From contig OZ251577.1 of NCBI GenBank assembly GCA_965243805.1, positions 1,550,001-1,614,000 of the forward strand: a stretch of DNA of 64,000 nucleotides, read 5' to 3'. This stretch comes from CATQHQ01 sp965243805 (GTDB taxonomy: Bacteria; Gemmatimonadota; Gemmatimonadetes; Longimicrobiales; Gaopeijiaceae). Position 1 is the stretch's first letter. Each line of letters begins with the position of its first letter. Position numbers and translations under genes: made by a program. Of the stretch, positions 53,338 to 62,453 are shown piece by piece. The notes under the pieces are model-generated. The model ran no database searches and was not told the DNA's origin. It worked only from the letters and a program-made list of their open reading frames with translations.

Positions 53338-54425
53338 GACGCACCGCGTCCGCGCAGGCCGATTCCCGAGGCCGCCTACCCACATCGTCGTTCGACTACG
53401 AGCTGCCGCCGGAACAGGTCGCCACCTACCCTGCGCGCCGTCGCCGCAACTCGCGTCTGTTGGTGCTGCATCGCGCCACCGGCCGCATTCGGCACCTGCA
53501 CTTCCGCGACCTGCCCTGCTTGGTGGAACCGGGCGACTTGGTCGTCGTCAACGACACGCGAGTCTTCCCCGCCCGACTCCTTGGCCGCAAGCCGAGCGGC
53601 GCGGCCGCCGAAGTCCTTCTGTTGCGGCCTGCAGAGAAGCCGGCGTGCGCTGGAGACGGCCCTCGCACCTGGGAGGCGCTTGTCCGTCCGGGAGCGAAGC
53701 TGAAACCCGGACGAACTGTGGAGGTCGCTGCCGAGCTGACGGTGCGCATCCTGGATGGGTTGCCGGGCGGAGGCCGGCTCGTGCGCCTGCAGACCCCTCT
53801 GCCGGTTTCGGAGGCATTGTCGCGCTTCGGTCGCGTCCCCCTCCCGCCCTACCTGAAGCGCGAGGACGAACCCCTCGACCGGGAACGATACCAGACGGTG
53901 TATGCCCGCAAGGACGGCTCCGTGGCCGCCCCGACCGCCGGCCTCCACTTCGACCAAGACCTACTGGCGGCCGTGGAGGACCGGGGCGCTTCCCGCTGCG
54001 CCGTCACCCTCCATGTCGGCCCCGGGACGTTCCGCCCCGTGGAGGTCGAGGATCCGTCCGACCATCGGATGCACCGGGAGGACTTCCACGTTCCCGAGGC
54101 GACGGCTGCGGCCCACCATCAGTGCCGCCAGCGGGGCGGCAGGGTCTGGGCGGTGGGCACCACCGTGGTTCGCGCCTTGGAGAGCGCATGGACGGTGGGC
54201 GGCGTCGGCTCCGGCGCGGGCGCCACCGACCTCTTCATCCGCCCTCCCTACGCATTTCGCGCCGTGGACTGTCTCGTCACCAACTTCCACCTGCCCCGGT
54301 CTACCTTGCTCATGTTGGCATCGGCGTTTGGCGGCGTCGGCAACGTGCGCCGCGCCTACCAGGAGGCGGTGGAGTCGGGCTACCGCTTCTACTCCTACGG
54401 CGACGCCATGGCCGTGCTCCCGTGA
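53334..54425 (+). CDS. queA: S-adenosylmethionine:tRNA ribosyltransferase-isomerase
   Basis: QueA makes epoxyqueuosine in tRNA anticodons by transferring the ribosyl part of SAM to preQ1. Signatures are FDYELPPEQVATYPARRR, DLVVVNDTRVFPARLLG, YQTVYARKDGSVAAPTAGLHFD, LHVGPGTFRPVEVED, VWAVGTTVVRALESA and TNFHLPRSTLLMLASAFGG. No ATG, GTG or TTG lies between the stop of the nuclease gene and the conserved FDYELP; the frame is open upstream only into that gene. The one plausible start is CTG 53334, overlapping the upstream TGA as CTGA, which gives 363 residues. The next gene, tgt, overlaps its stop as GTGA. Confidence 0.92.
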   Translation: MRRTASAQADSRGRLPTSSFDYELPPEQVATYPARRRRNSRLLVLHRATGRIRHLHFRDLPCLVEPGDLVVVNDTRVFPARLLGRKPSGAAAEVLLLRPAEKPACAGDGPRTWEALVRPGAKLKPGRTVEVAAELTVRILDGLPGGGRLVRLQTPLPVSEALSRFGRVPLPPYLKREDEPLDRERYQTVYARKDGSVAAPTAGLHFDQDLLAAVEDRGASRCAVTLHVGPGTFRPVEVEDPSDHRMHREDFHVPEATAAAHHQCRQRGGRVWAVGTTVVRALESAWTVGGVGSGAGATDLFIRPPYAFRAVDCLVTNFHLPRSTLLMLASAFGGVGNVRRAYQEAVESGYRFYSYGDAMAVLP

Positions 54426-55606
54426 GTCCGTCTGCCGAGGACCGCCAAGCACTGCCGGGCGGCCCGGACTTTGTGGTCGAGGCCGTGGACGGTCGTGCGC
54501 GCGCTGGTCGCCTGCCCCTCCCCTCCGGCGTCGCCGAAACCCCCGTCTTCATGCCCGTGGGAACCGTCGGCGCGGTGAAGGGGGTCTCTCCCGACGAACT
54601 CGAGGAGGCCGGTGCGACGATCGTCCTGGCCAACACCTACCACCTCCACCTGCGTCCCGGCGCCGAGGTGGTCCAAGCACTGGGCGGCATCCGCGCCTTC
54701 ATGCGATGGGACGGCCCTGTCCTTACCGACTCCGGCGGCTACCAAGTCTTCTCCCTGGCGGCCCAGCGCAGAGTCACCGAGGACGGGGTGGTGTTCCGCA
54801 GTCACATCGACGGCAGCCGCCACACGTTCACCGCCGAGCGCGTCGTGGACATACAGCGCAAGCTGGGGGCAGACATCGTCATGGCCTTCGACGAGTGTCC
54901 GCCGGGCGGGGCGACTCGCTCCCAGATCGAGGAAGCCAGCCGCCGCACACTGGCTTGGTTGCAACGCTGTCGCGTCCGCTTCGAGGAAACGGCGAACGAC
55001 GCAACCTTTCCGCAGCTTCTCTTCCCGGTGCTCCAAGGCGGCGTCCACGCCGATCTTCGCAGGACTCACGCCCAGGCGGTGGTGGCAATGGGCGAGTGGC
55101 CGGGCTTCGGCATCGGCGGCCTCTCCGTGGGCGAGGCCAAGGGCGACATGTGGCGAGTCCTGGACGCGCTCGACCCGATCTTGCCCCGCAATCGTCCCCG
55201 GTACCTCATGGGGGTCGGCTACCCCGACGACCTGCTGGAGGCGATCAGCCGCGGCTGCGACATGTTCGACTGCGTCGCGCCGACCCGAAACGCCCGCCAC
55301 GGCACCGCCTGGACCTCCGCCAACGGCCAGATCAACCTGAAGGGCGCCCGCTTCCGCCTGGACCGGAAGCCGGTGGACCCGGAGTGCGACTGCTACGCGT
55401 GCCGTCGGTACGATCGGGCCTACCTGCGTCATCTGCTGGTCTCCGGCGAGAGCTTGGCCCACCGCCTGCTGTCGATCCACAACGTTCGCTTTCTGATCCG
55501 TCTCGCCCGCGAGTCCCGTTTACGCATCGAGCGGGGAACATTTAGCTTTTGGTCACGATCCTGGCTGGAGCGGTACCGCGCCGCCCGGTCCGCCGACCCT
55601 CCCTAG
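54422..55606 (+). CDS. tgt: tRNA-guanine transglycosylase
   Basis: This 394-residue enzyme exchanges the wobble guanine of tRNAs with GUN anticodons for preQ1, the step before QueA in queuosine synthesis, so the two overlapping genes act in one pathway. Motifs are TDSGGYQVFSL (catalytic Asp), MAFDECPPGG, GGLSVGEAKGDM, MFDCVAPTRNARHG, and the zinc site CDCYACRRYDRAYLRHL with three Cys and one His. The GTG start at 54422 overlaps the queA stop. A hydrophobic-rich yajC gene follows, a common arrangement in bacteria. Confidence 0.95.
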   Translation: MSPSAEDRQALPGGPDFVVEAVDGRARAGRLPLPSGVAETPVFMPVGTVGAVKGVSPDELEEAGATIVLANTYHLHLRPGAEVVQALGGIRAFMRWDGPVLTDSGGYQVFSLAAQRRVTEDGVVFRSHIDGSRHTFTAERVVDIQRKLGADIVMAFDECPPGGATRSQIEEASRRTLAWLQRCRVRFEETANDATFPQLLFPVLQGGVHADLRRTHAQAVVAMGEWPGFGIGGLSVGEAKGDMWRVLDALDPILPRNRPRYLMGVGYPDDLLEAISRGCDMFDCVAPTRNARHGTAWTSANGQINLKGARFRLDRKPVDPECDCYACRRYDRAYLRHLLVSGESLAHRLLSIHNVRFLIRLARESRLRIERGTFSFWSRSWLERYRAARSADPP

Positions 55607-55627
55607 CAGCCTCCCAGGAACAGTCCC

Positions 55628-56158
55628 TTGCTCCCTACCGTCCCATCTGCATCCGTCGTGCCCGCCGCATCCATCGCCCCAGCCGCATCCGTCGTGCCGG
55701 CCGCGGCACTCCCAGGCGTCGGTCCCGCCCCAGGCGTCGCCCCAGGCCCGTTCCCGCCCGCCGCGCCCCAGGGCGGAGGCGGCTTCGGGGTCATCGCGAT
55801 CCAAATCCTTCTCTTCATCGCGATCTTCTACTTCATCCTCATCCGGCCCCAGCGGAGGGAACGCCAGCGTCACCAGGAGATGCTCAAGAAGCTGGGCAAG
55901 GGGGACCAGGTAATGACCAACGGCGGCATCCTGGGCCAGATCGTTCACGCCACGGAGCACGAACTGACCGTTCGGACCGCCGAAAGCACACGCTTGGTGG
56001 TGGACCGGGGACATGTGGCCCGCAAGATCGAGGACTCGCCGGAGGCCGATGCGAAGCCGTCGGAGGCCAGCGGCGGTGCCAACACAAAGGACGCCAAGCA
56101 GACCGGGCCGCGAAGCAGAACAGGACGCGGTCGGCATGGGGGCCGGCGCCGAAGCTAG
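55628..56158 (+). CDS. yajC: SecDF-associated protein YajC
   Basis: The product has one membrane helix (GVIAIQILLFIAIFYFILI) followed at once by RPQRRERQRHQEML and the YajC-type beta-rich domain (GDQVMTNGGILGQIVHATEHELTVRTAE). YajC binds the SecDF part of the preprotein translocase in the inner membrane. At 176 residues (from TTG 55628) it is longer than the usual ~110 because of an N-terminal Ala/Pro/Val-rich extension encoded by repeated CCGCATCCGTCGTGCC-like segments; the true start may be inside that stretch. The C-terminus is Gly/Arg-rich. Def follows. Confidence 0.88.
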   Translation: MLPTVPSASVVPAASIAPAASVVPAAALPGVGPAPGVAPGPFPPAAPQGGGGFGVIAIQILLFIAIFYFILIRPQRRERQRHQEMLKKLGKGDQVMTNGGILGQIVHATEHELTVRTAESTRLVVDRGHVARKIEDSPEADAKPSEASGGANTKDAKQTGPRSRTGRGRHGGRRRS

Positions 56159-56193
56159 AGGGGTCCGACTGCACACTGGCTGGAGGCGTTGCC

Positions 56194-56727
56194 ATGGCCG
56201 TCCGTAGCATCGAGACGATGGGTGCTCGGGTCCTTCGGGAAGAGGCAGCCCGCGTGCAAGAGCTGGGCGACGAAGTGCGGTGCCTTGTGCGAGACCTGTT
56301 CGACACGATGTACGACGCCCAGGGGATCGGCTTGGCCGCGCCCCAGGTCGGCGTTTCGCAGCGGGTGCTGGTCGTGGACGTGCCGGACGAAGACGCGAAC
56401 GGCGGCGGTAGCCAAGTCTACGCGCTGGTGAACCCCGTCGTGGCCGAGTTCAGCGCCGAGACGCAACGCGAGTCCGAGGGCTGCTTGAGCATCCCGGGCG
56501 TCGAGGAGGTGGTGACTCGCTCCACTCGCGTTGTCGTGGAGGCCACATCGCCCGGGGGCGAACCCCTTCGGATCGAGGCCCACGGCCTGCTGGCCCGCGC
56601 CCTGCAACACGAGATCGATCACCTGGACGGCGTCCTCTTCATCGACCGTCTCTCGCCGTTCAAGCGGAAGATCGTCCTCAAGAAGTGGCGCAAAGAGCAG
56701 GAAAAGCTGACAGCCCGTCGCCCGTGA
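56194..56727 (+). CDS. def: peptide deformylase
   Basis: The 177-residue enzyme removes the formyl group from the N-terminal methionine of new proteins. All three family motifs are present: GIGLAAPQVG, EGCLSIPGVEE (the Cys binds the metal) and QHEIDHLDG (two His ligands and the catalytic Glu). ATG 56194 has GGAGG seven bases upstream. Its stop overlaps the start of fmt as GTGA, the classic def-fmt pairing. Confidence 0.95.
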   Translation: MAVRSIETMGARVLREEAARVQELGDEVRCLVRDLFDTMYDAQGIGLAAPQVGVSQRVLVVDVPDEDANGGGSQVYALVNPVVAEFSAETQRESEGCLSIPGVEEVVTRSTRVVVEATSPGGEPLRIEAHGLLARALQHEIDHLDGVLFIDRLSPFKRKIVLKKWRKEQEKLTARRP

Positions 56728-57731
56728 AGGTCCTCTTCTGGGGGACGCCCCGCTTCGCGCTGCCTTCGTTGGCCGCATTGGAGCCCGCAGGCCACGAAGT
56801 GGTCGCCGTGGTCACTCGTCCAGACCGTCCCAGCGGCCGCGGTCGCAAACTTGGCCCGTCGCCTGTCAAGGAGCTCGCTCGTAGCCGGGGATGGCCGGTG
56901 CTCACGCCGGAGACACCTCGAGACGACGCCTTCCTGGAAGCTGCAGGCCGGTTGCGCCCCCACATCTCAGTGGTGGTGGCCTACGGCCGCATCCTCTCTC
57001 GCCGCCTCCTGGACCTCCCGGCGCTCGGCTCCATCAACGCCCACGCGTCGCTGCTGCCGGCGCTCCGGGGCGCGGCGCCCGTCAACTGGGCGGTCGTGCG
57101 AGGTCACGACGAGACTGGAGTGACCGTCATGCGCATGGTGGAAGAGATGGACGCCGGGCCCGTCCTCGCCCAGGTGCGTACGCCAATCAGCTTGGACGAC
57201 ACGGCCTCCACCGTAGCGAACCGCCTCTCGGAGATGGCGGCGCCGCTCCTCGTGGACACGCTGGCGGAGCTGGAGGCCGGCCGGGCACGGGAGGTGGAAC
57301 AGGACCACGGAGCCGCAACCTACGCCCCCAAGGTAGATCGGACCGTGGCGCGGATCGACTGGACTCGCGACGCTCGCGCGGTGGCGAACCTGATCCGCGG
57401 GATGGACGCGTCGCCGGGCGCATGGGCCCTGCTCTCGGGACAGCCAGTCAAGCTTTTTCGGCCGGTGGCCTTGAGCGACGGAGGCCGTGGAGCCGACAGG
57501 AGCCGTGGAACCGATCCGGGAGGCCGTGGAGCCGACGCAGGAGGCCGAGCACGGGTCGCGACGACAAAACCCGGGCAGGTGCTGCCAGCCCGCGACGCTC
57601 TGGATCTCGTCGTGGCCACAGGCGACGGCACCGTTGGCATCGGAGAGGTTCAGCCTCCCGGGAAACGTCGCATGGCGTCGTCAGCTTGGTTGCGGGGCCA
57701 GTGCGCGGGGGCTGTCGACCGCTTCGAGTAG
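56724..57731 (+). CDS. fmt: methionyl-tRNA formyltransferase
   Basis: The 335-residue enzyme formylates initiator Met-tRNA from 10-formyl-tetrahydrofolate. Motifs include VLFWGTPRFALPSLAAL, PSGRGRKLGPSPVKELA, SINAHASLLPALRGAAPVNWAVV (catalytic Asn and His) and the Asp of DETGVTVMRM. An in-frame insertion of about 25 residues rich in Gly/Arg/Asp (near residues 252-277), built from short repeated segments, separates the catalytic and tRNA-binding domains and makes the protein slightly longer than usual. GTG 56724 overlaps the def stop. In many genomes rsmB would follow directly; here four genes intervene. Confidence 0.94.
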   Translation: MKVLFWGTPRFALPSLAALEPAGHEVVAVVTRPDRPSGRGRKLGPSPVKELARSRGWPVLTPETPRDDAFLEAAGRLRPHISVVVAYGRILSRRLLDLPALGSINAHASLLPALRGAAPVNWAVVRGHDETGVTVMRMVEEMDAGPVLAQVRTPISLDDTASTVANRLSEMAAPLLVDTLAELEAGRAREVEQDHGAATYAPKVDRTVARIDWTRDARAVANLIRGMDASPGAWALLSGQPVKLFRPVALSDGGRGADRSRGTDPGGRGADAGGRARVATTKPGQVLPARDALDLVVATGDGTVGIGEVQPPGKRRMASSAWLRGQCAGAVDRFE

Positions 57732-57858
57732 CGGAAGTAGCGGAGGCAGGCTCGGTTGCGTACGGGAATGCGCCACGCCACTATGCTCAACGTCACCGAC
57801 CTGCAGTAGATTGATGGACTGATGTGAGCGACAACTGTCGGTCAAGGAGGACGCCAAG

Positions 57859-60800
57859 ATGATCCGGGCAAAGATGCGCATTCTGTCCGAAGCCGTTCGG
57901 ACTCCTGGCCAGCGGTGGGCTCGGCTGGCGGCAACGGTGTTCGCCCTCGCGATCGCTTCGTGCATCGACACGGGCTCGGAGCCGCCCCGGGCGACTAGGG
58001 TGGAGATCACGCCTTACTCGGCAACAATCTCCGCCGTGGGCCACAGCGTGACGTTCCGAGCCGACGTTCGTGACCAGTACGGCCATCCCTTTGTCGGCCC
58101 CGTGATCTGGTCGGGCGACGCAGACGACGTGTTCGTCGTGGACGGCGACGGCGTCGCGACCGCCGTAGGAATCGGCGCTGGCAAGGTGTGGGCCACAGTC
58201 GGCACAGCAACCGCCTCGGCCGACCTGCGGGTGACCGACCCCTCCATCGCCGCCGACGGGCACACAGGCGTGTGCGGCCGAACGCCCCAAGTACGGGACG
58301 CGATCCTCGCGGCTCTGGAGATGGGCGATTGCTCGGCAGTGACCGACGCGCAGCTCGCCTCAATCCGTATCCTTGATGTGAGCGGCCCGCGGACGTTGTC
58401 ATCCGTCGCGCCGTGCGAGCAGAGGGAGAAGAAGAGGGACCCCACTCCCGACGAGGTCGTCCGCATGGAGCACTACGAGTGCGACGGGTCCTTGGCGATC
58501 GACGGCTCTCTGGCGACCGACGGCTCCCTGGCGATCGACGGGTTCGCCTCCACGAATAGCGGCCTTGCCCAACCGGGCCCTCTCGACCCCATCCTGTTCC
58601 TGAAGGCTGACGACTTCGCAGGGCTGTCGGGAGTGCTCAGACTCGACCTGTCGGGGAACCACCTCCTCACGGTGCCGGAAGGCGTGTTCGACGGCCTGAC
58701 CTCCCTTGTGCAGCTGTTGATCTACAGCAACCGGCTGACTGGCCTGCCGGAGGGCGTTTTCGACGGCCTGACCAGCCTCCGCTGGCTGTACATGGACAGA
58801 AACCGGCTTGCGAGCTTGCCCGACGGAGCCTTCGACGGTCTCGTCAGCCTGGAGCGGCTCGTCATGACCGGCAACCGAATCGCGGGATTGCCGGACGGAG
58901 CCTTCGACGATCTGACCAGCCTCCGCTGGCTGTACATGAGCGGCAATCGGATCCCCGAGATCCCCGAGGGCGCCTTCGACAACCTTGGCAACTTGCAGCG
59001 ACTCCACATGGGCGCCAACCGGATCTCCGAGATTCCCGAGGGCGCCTTCGACAACTTGGTCGCTTTGCAGCGGCTACTGATCTACGGCAACCGGATCTCC
59101 GAGATCCCCGAGGGCACCTTCGACAACTTGGCCAACTTGCAGTGGTTGTGGGTGTACCTCAACGATCTCGACTCACACTCACTGCCGGACGGAGTATTCG
59201 ACGCCCTCTCGAGCCTGCAGGAGCTGGACATGGACGCGAACAACGTCGTGTCGCTTCCCGACGGCATCTTCGACAACCTGTCCCAACTGCACACCCTGTG
59301 GATCAACCGAAACGGCCTCAAGTCGTTGCCCGACGGCATCTTCGACAACCTGTCGCGGCTCCGGGTCCTCTGGATGAACAGCAACCTGCTGACCTCGCTT
59401 CCAGATGGCCTGTTCGAGGGACTTGACAGCCTGCGTCTGCTCACTGCCGAGAACAACCCTGGCGCGCCTTTCCCGCTCGAGCTCGCGTTGCAGCGCACCG
59501 ACAACGACGACGCCCTGGCACCTGGACCGGCGACAGTGGCGATCAGCTTGGCGCTCGGCGCGCCGTTTCCCATGCAGGTCGGGCTCGCCATGAGCGGAGC
59601 ACTGGCTTCGCAGCACTGGCTGACGATCAAGGCCGGCGAGACCCGCAGTTCGGCCACGCTAGTGCGCAAGCCCATCGGATCAGGATTCGCCTCTTCGGTT
59701 CGGACTGCCACGTTGCCGGAGGTGCCCCGATGCTCCCCGTTAGCGTGCTTCCTCGGCTTCAAGATCGTCGCCAGCGACCCCCTTGTGCTGGCAAACCCGC
59801 GACGCGTCAGGGTCGAGGCACCGTCGCTTTACCTGAACCAAGCCGTGCAAAACTTGGATGGCACCGTCCCGTTGATCGCCGGGCGGCAAGCGATCTTGCG
59901 GGTGTTCGGCACGGGCGACGACGTCAACAACTTGCGGCCCGCGGCCAAGGCGATGTTCTACCGGGACGGCGAGATCGTCCACTCCGTTGATCTGGACGCG
60001 CCCCCGAACGGCATCCCTACTGAGGTGGACGAGAGCCGCCTGAGCCGCTCCTTCAACGCCATGATTCCGGGCGAAGTGCTGATGCCCGGCACCGAGTTGG
60101 TCGTGGACTTGGACACGGAGGGGACGTTGCCGCTGGGGCCCGGCAGCATGACGCGGGTGCCCCGGTCGGGCACGATGCCGTTGAACGTGGTCGAAGTTCC
60201 GCCTCTCAACGTAACCGTCGTGCCCGTGCACTACGCCTGGGAGCCCAACGCGGGCTTCAACGACGGGATCATGAAGGCCTCCCGGCGCTTGGTCGAGGAG
60301 ATGCCGGAGGATCTGCTGTACCCGACCCGCACCCGGCTGCCCGTCCGGGAGGTGAACCTCACGTTGCGCGAACCCTACTACACCTGGGCGGACACGATGG
60401 ACGGCTCAGGCTTTGCGCTACTTGAAGAGGTGGAGCTGCTTCGCCACCTGGAAGCCGCCGGGACGGCGGAGTACTACCACGGAGTCTTCGCTTGGCCCCG
60501 CTTCTCCACTTGGAATTCCTGGGGGTTCGGGGGAGTCGCCGCGGATATTCCTTCGTACACGGCGCTATCGCTTTGGTATCTCGGCAACGGCTCGGTATAC
60601 AGCGGGTTCCCCTCAACCTTCGCCCACGAGCTGGGCCACAACCTGAACTTGCGCCATGCGCCTTGCGGCGGCGCCGGTGGGCCGGACCCCGCCTACCCGT
60701 ACGCCATTGCTTCGATCGGCGCCTGGGGATACAACTTTGGAAGGGCGGGACAGTCGGGCACGCTCGTGGACCCCATGGTGTTCAGGGACCACATGTCGTA

Positions 60801-61341
60801 CTGCGGTCCGGAGTGGGTGAGCGACTACTTCTTCGCCAAGTCGCTGGTGCATCTGGTGACGTACGGCTCGGCCGACACGCGGGCGCGTCGCGCACCCGTG
60901 CGACGGACCCTGTTGCTCTCGGGCGGCGTCCACGACGGTGCGCTGCGGCTCGGCTTGCCGTTCGTCTGGCAAGCGCAGCCCCGGCTTCCGCAGAGGAGTG
61001 GCAGGTACGCCGTGACGGGCTTCGACGCTTCCGGTCGGCAGCTCTTCTCCCTGTCCTTCGAGCCCGGAGCGCCCAACGACATGGGCGGACGCAGCTTCAT
61101 GTTCGCCGTGCCCTACCGGCCCGAATGGGACCAGGCGTTGGAGCAGATTGTGCTGCAAGGGCCGGAAGGCTTCGTCGCAGTCGACCGCTCGACGATCGAT
61201 CAGGCGGCGGTGGTCGCCGACCGGACCACGGGGCAGATACGCAGCATCGTGCCCGATTGGAGCGGGGACGTGCCGGCCGCCCTGGGCCGAGCCGCCCAGT
61301 TCAGTGTGAGCCGAGGGCTCCAAGGGACCGAGCTGCGCTAA
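57859..61341 (+). CDS. surface lipoprotein with Big-like and LRR modules and an M66-like zinc peptidase domain
   Basis: The 1,160-residue product has a lipobox IASC. A Big-like domain, a CGRTPQVRD segment matching the other LRR peptidase, and an acidic repeat (DGSLAIDGSLATDGSLAID) precede 11 leucine-rich repeats of 24 residues (about 250-530; LPEGVFDGLTSLRWLYMDRNR). The same cap follows as in the gene at 25555 (NNPGAPFPLELALQRT...LAPGPATV). The C-terminal half contains a zincin with HELGHNLNLRHAPCGG (His near residue 923), like M66/StcE-type peptidases. AAGGAGG lies eight bases before the ATG. It interrupts the fmt-rsmB neighbourhood. Confidence 0.87.
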   Translation: MIRAKMRILSEAVRTPGQRWARLAATVFALAIASCIDTGSEPPRATRVEITPYSATISAVGHSVTFRADVRDQYGHPFVGPVIWSGDADDVFVVDGDGVATAVGIGAGKVWATVGTATASADLRVTDPSIAADGHTGVCGRTPQVRDAILAALEMGDCSAVTDAQLASIRILDVSGPRTLSSVAPCEQREKKRDPTPDEVVRMEHYECDGSLAIDGSLATDGSLAIDGFASTNSGLAQPGPLDPILFLKADDFAGLSGVLRLDLSGNHLLTVPEGVFDGLTSLVQLLIYSNRLTGLPEGVFDGLTSLRWLYMDRNRLASLPDGAFDGLVSLERLVMTGNRIAGLPDGAFDDLTSLRWLYMSGNRIPEIPEGAFDNLGNLQRLHMGANRISEIPEGAFDNLVALQRLLIYGNRISEIPEGTFDNLANLQWLWVYLNDLDSHSLPDGVFDALSSLQELDMDANNVVSLPDGIFDNLSQLHTLWINRNGLKSLPDGIFDNLSRLRVLWMNSNLLTSLPDGLFEGLDSLRLLTAENNPGAPFPLELALQRTDNDDALAPGPATVAISLALGAPFPMQVGLAMSGALASQHWLTIKAGETRSSATLVRKPIGSGFASSVRTATLPEVPRCSPLACFLGFKIVASDPLVLANPRRVRVEAPSLYLNQAVQNLDGTVPLIAGRQAILRVFGTGDDVNNLRPAAKAMFYRDGEIVHSVDLDAPPNGIPTEVDESRLSRSFNAMIPGEVLMPGTELVVDLDTEGTLPLGPGSMTRVPRSGTMPLNVVEVPPLNVTVVPVHYAWEPNAGFNDGIMKASRRLVEEMPEDLLYPTRTRLPVREVNLTLREPYYTWADTMDGSGFALLEEVELLRHLEAAGTAEYYHGVFAWPRFSTWNSWGFGGVAADIPSYTALSLWYLGNGSVYSGFPSTFAHELGHNLNLRHAPCGGAGGPDPAYPYAIASIGAWGYNFGRAGQSGTLVDPMVFRDHMSYCGPEWVSDYFFAKSLVHLVTYGSADTRARRAPVRRTLLLSGGVHDGALRLGLPFVWQAQPRLPQRSGRYAVTGFDASGRQLFSLSFEPGAPNDMGGRSFMFAVPYRPEWDQALEQIVLQGPEGFVAVDRSTIDQAAVVADRTTGQIRSIVPDWSGDVPAALGRAAQFSVSRGLQGTELR

Positions 61342-61380
61342 CCTGCGGGGCTCGCGGCAGGCGTCAGGAGGCGCGGCGCG

Positions 61381-62118
61381 ATGGTGTTGCCTAGACTGCA
61401 TGTTGTCGCGGGCGACGACGTGGTCGGCGCCAGCGACTTTCGGGCCCGGTTGCTCCCTGTGCTGGAGGCGGGCGGGCCCTCGGTGGCCGTCCATCTGCGC
61501 GCACGGCGCACGCCGGCCCGGCAGCTCCACCGAGTCGCGGGGTGGCTGGTGGGGTGGCTGGTGCGGGCCGACGCCGCCCGGCGCGCGCGTGTCATCGTAA
61601 ACGATCGGGTGGACGTAGCTCTGGCGGTCGGAGCCAGCGGCGTTCACCTGCGCGAGGACTCGCTTCCGCCCACCGAAGTTCGAAGCCTCTGGCAGGCGCG
61701 ACGCGCACATCACACCTCGGCGCTCGGTGACGGCTTGGTTGGTCGGTCGATCCATTCGCCAGCGCAGGTCGCCAGCTTTCCCGCAGGCTCGGTGGACTAC
61801 CTCGTGCTGGGCACCGTCTACCCTACGGCATCGCACCCAGGCCGGTCGCCTCTGGGGCTTGCAGCCGTTGCCGCCGCCAAGAGCGTTACCGCCAGGGGCA
61901 CCGGGACCAAGGGCACCGGGACCGCCATTGTTGCCATCGGGGGGATCACGCCGAAGCGCGTAGGGCCCGTCTGTGCCGCGGGCGCCTGGGGCGTGGCCGT
62001 CTCCAGCGGCGTGTGGAGCGACCGCGAGCCCGCCAAGGCCGTAGCCCGCTACATGGCCGCCTTCCCCCCGGCTCCGCACCGCCCGACCCCTCGAGACCTT
62101 GAATCCAACCCTCGGTAG
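61381..62118 (+). CDS. thiE: thiamine phosphate synthase
   Basis: The 245-residue protein joins the thiazole and pyrimidine phosphates to give thiamine phosphate. ThiE/TenI features include IVNDRVDVALAVGASGVHLREDSLPPTEV, the substrate-binding DYLVLGTVYPTASHPGRSPLG and IVAIGGITPKRV. An in-frame tandem duplication (TARGTGTKGTGTAI) and a repeated GGWLVGWLV segment lie in the protein, so the sequence is slightly expanded. It is followed by thiS and thiG. A TenI (aromatase) activity cannot be excluded from sequence. Confidence 0.88.
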   Translation: MVLPRLHVVAGDDVVGASDFRARLLPVLEAGGPSVAVHLRARRTPARQLHRVAGWLVGWLVRADAARRARVIVNDRVDVALAVGASGVHLREDSLPPTEVRSLWQARRAHHTSALGDGLVGRSIHSPAQVASFPAGSVDYLVLGTVYPTASHPGRSPLGLAAVAAAKSVTARGTGTKGTGTAIVAIGGITPKRVGPVCAAGAWGVAVSSGVWSDREPAKAVARYMAAFPPAPHRPTPRDLESNPR

Positions 62119-62134
62119 GGCAAATTCGGAGACT

Positions 62135-62428
62135 ATGTCCTCCAGCAGAGCCTCTGCGGCAGCCGACCGACCGACCCCCGCCCGCGGCCGTCCGTCGCGC
62201 GAGGCCAGCGGCTCGTCCCATCGGACCGTCTCGATCTCCTTGAACGGCGAAGCGAGAACCGTGGACGAGGGACTCACCGTCGCGGCTCTCTTGGAACGGC
62301 TGGCACTGCGCTCCGGCATGGTAGTCGTGGAGCGCAACCGGAAGGTGTTGGCTCGAAGCACCCTGGAGCACGTCCCGGTGGAGGAGGGCGACCAGATCGA
62401 GATCGTCCACTTCGTGGGAGGAGGCTGA
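62135..62428 (+). CDS. thiS: thiamine sulfur-carrier protein
   Basis: The ubiquitin-like sulfur carrier ends in GGG after IEIVHFVG; its C-terminal Gly is adenylated and thiocarboxylated to donate sulfur for the thiazole. The core SISLNGEARTVDEGLTVAALLERLAL is typical. With ATG 62135 the protein has 97 residues; about 35 Ser/Arg/Ala-rich N-terminal residues precede the usual start of ThiS. A TTG at 62099 would add 12 more. No thiF is seen nearby. Confidence 0.9.
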   Translation: MSSSRASAAADRPTPARGRPSREASGSSHRTVSISLNGEARTVDEGLTVAALLERLALRSGMVVVERNRKVLARSTLEHVPVEEGDQIEIVHFVGGG

Positions 62429-62453
62429 CGTTGGCAACTGCAGGCAAGTCCAG

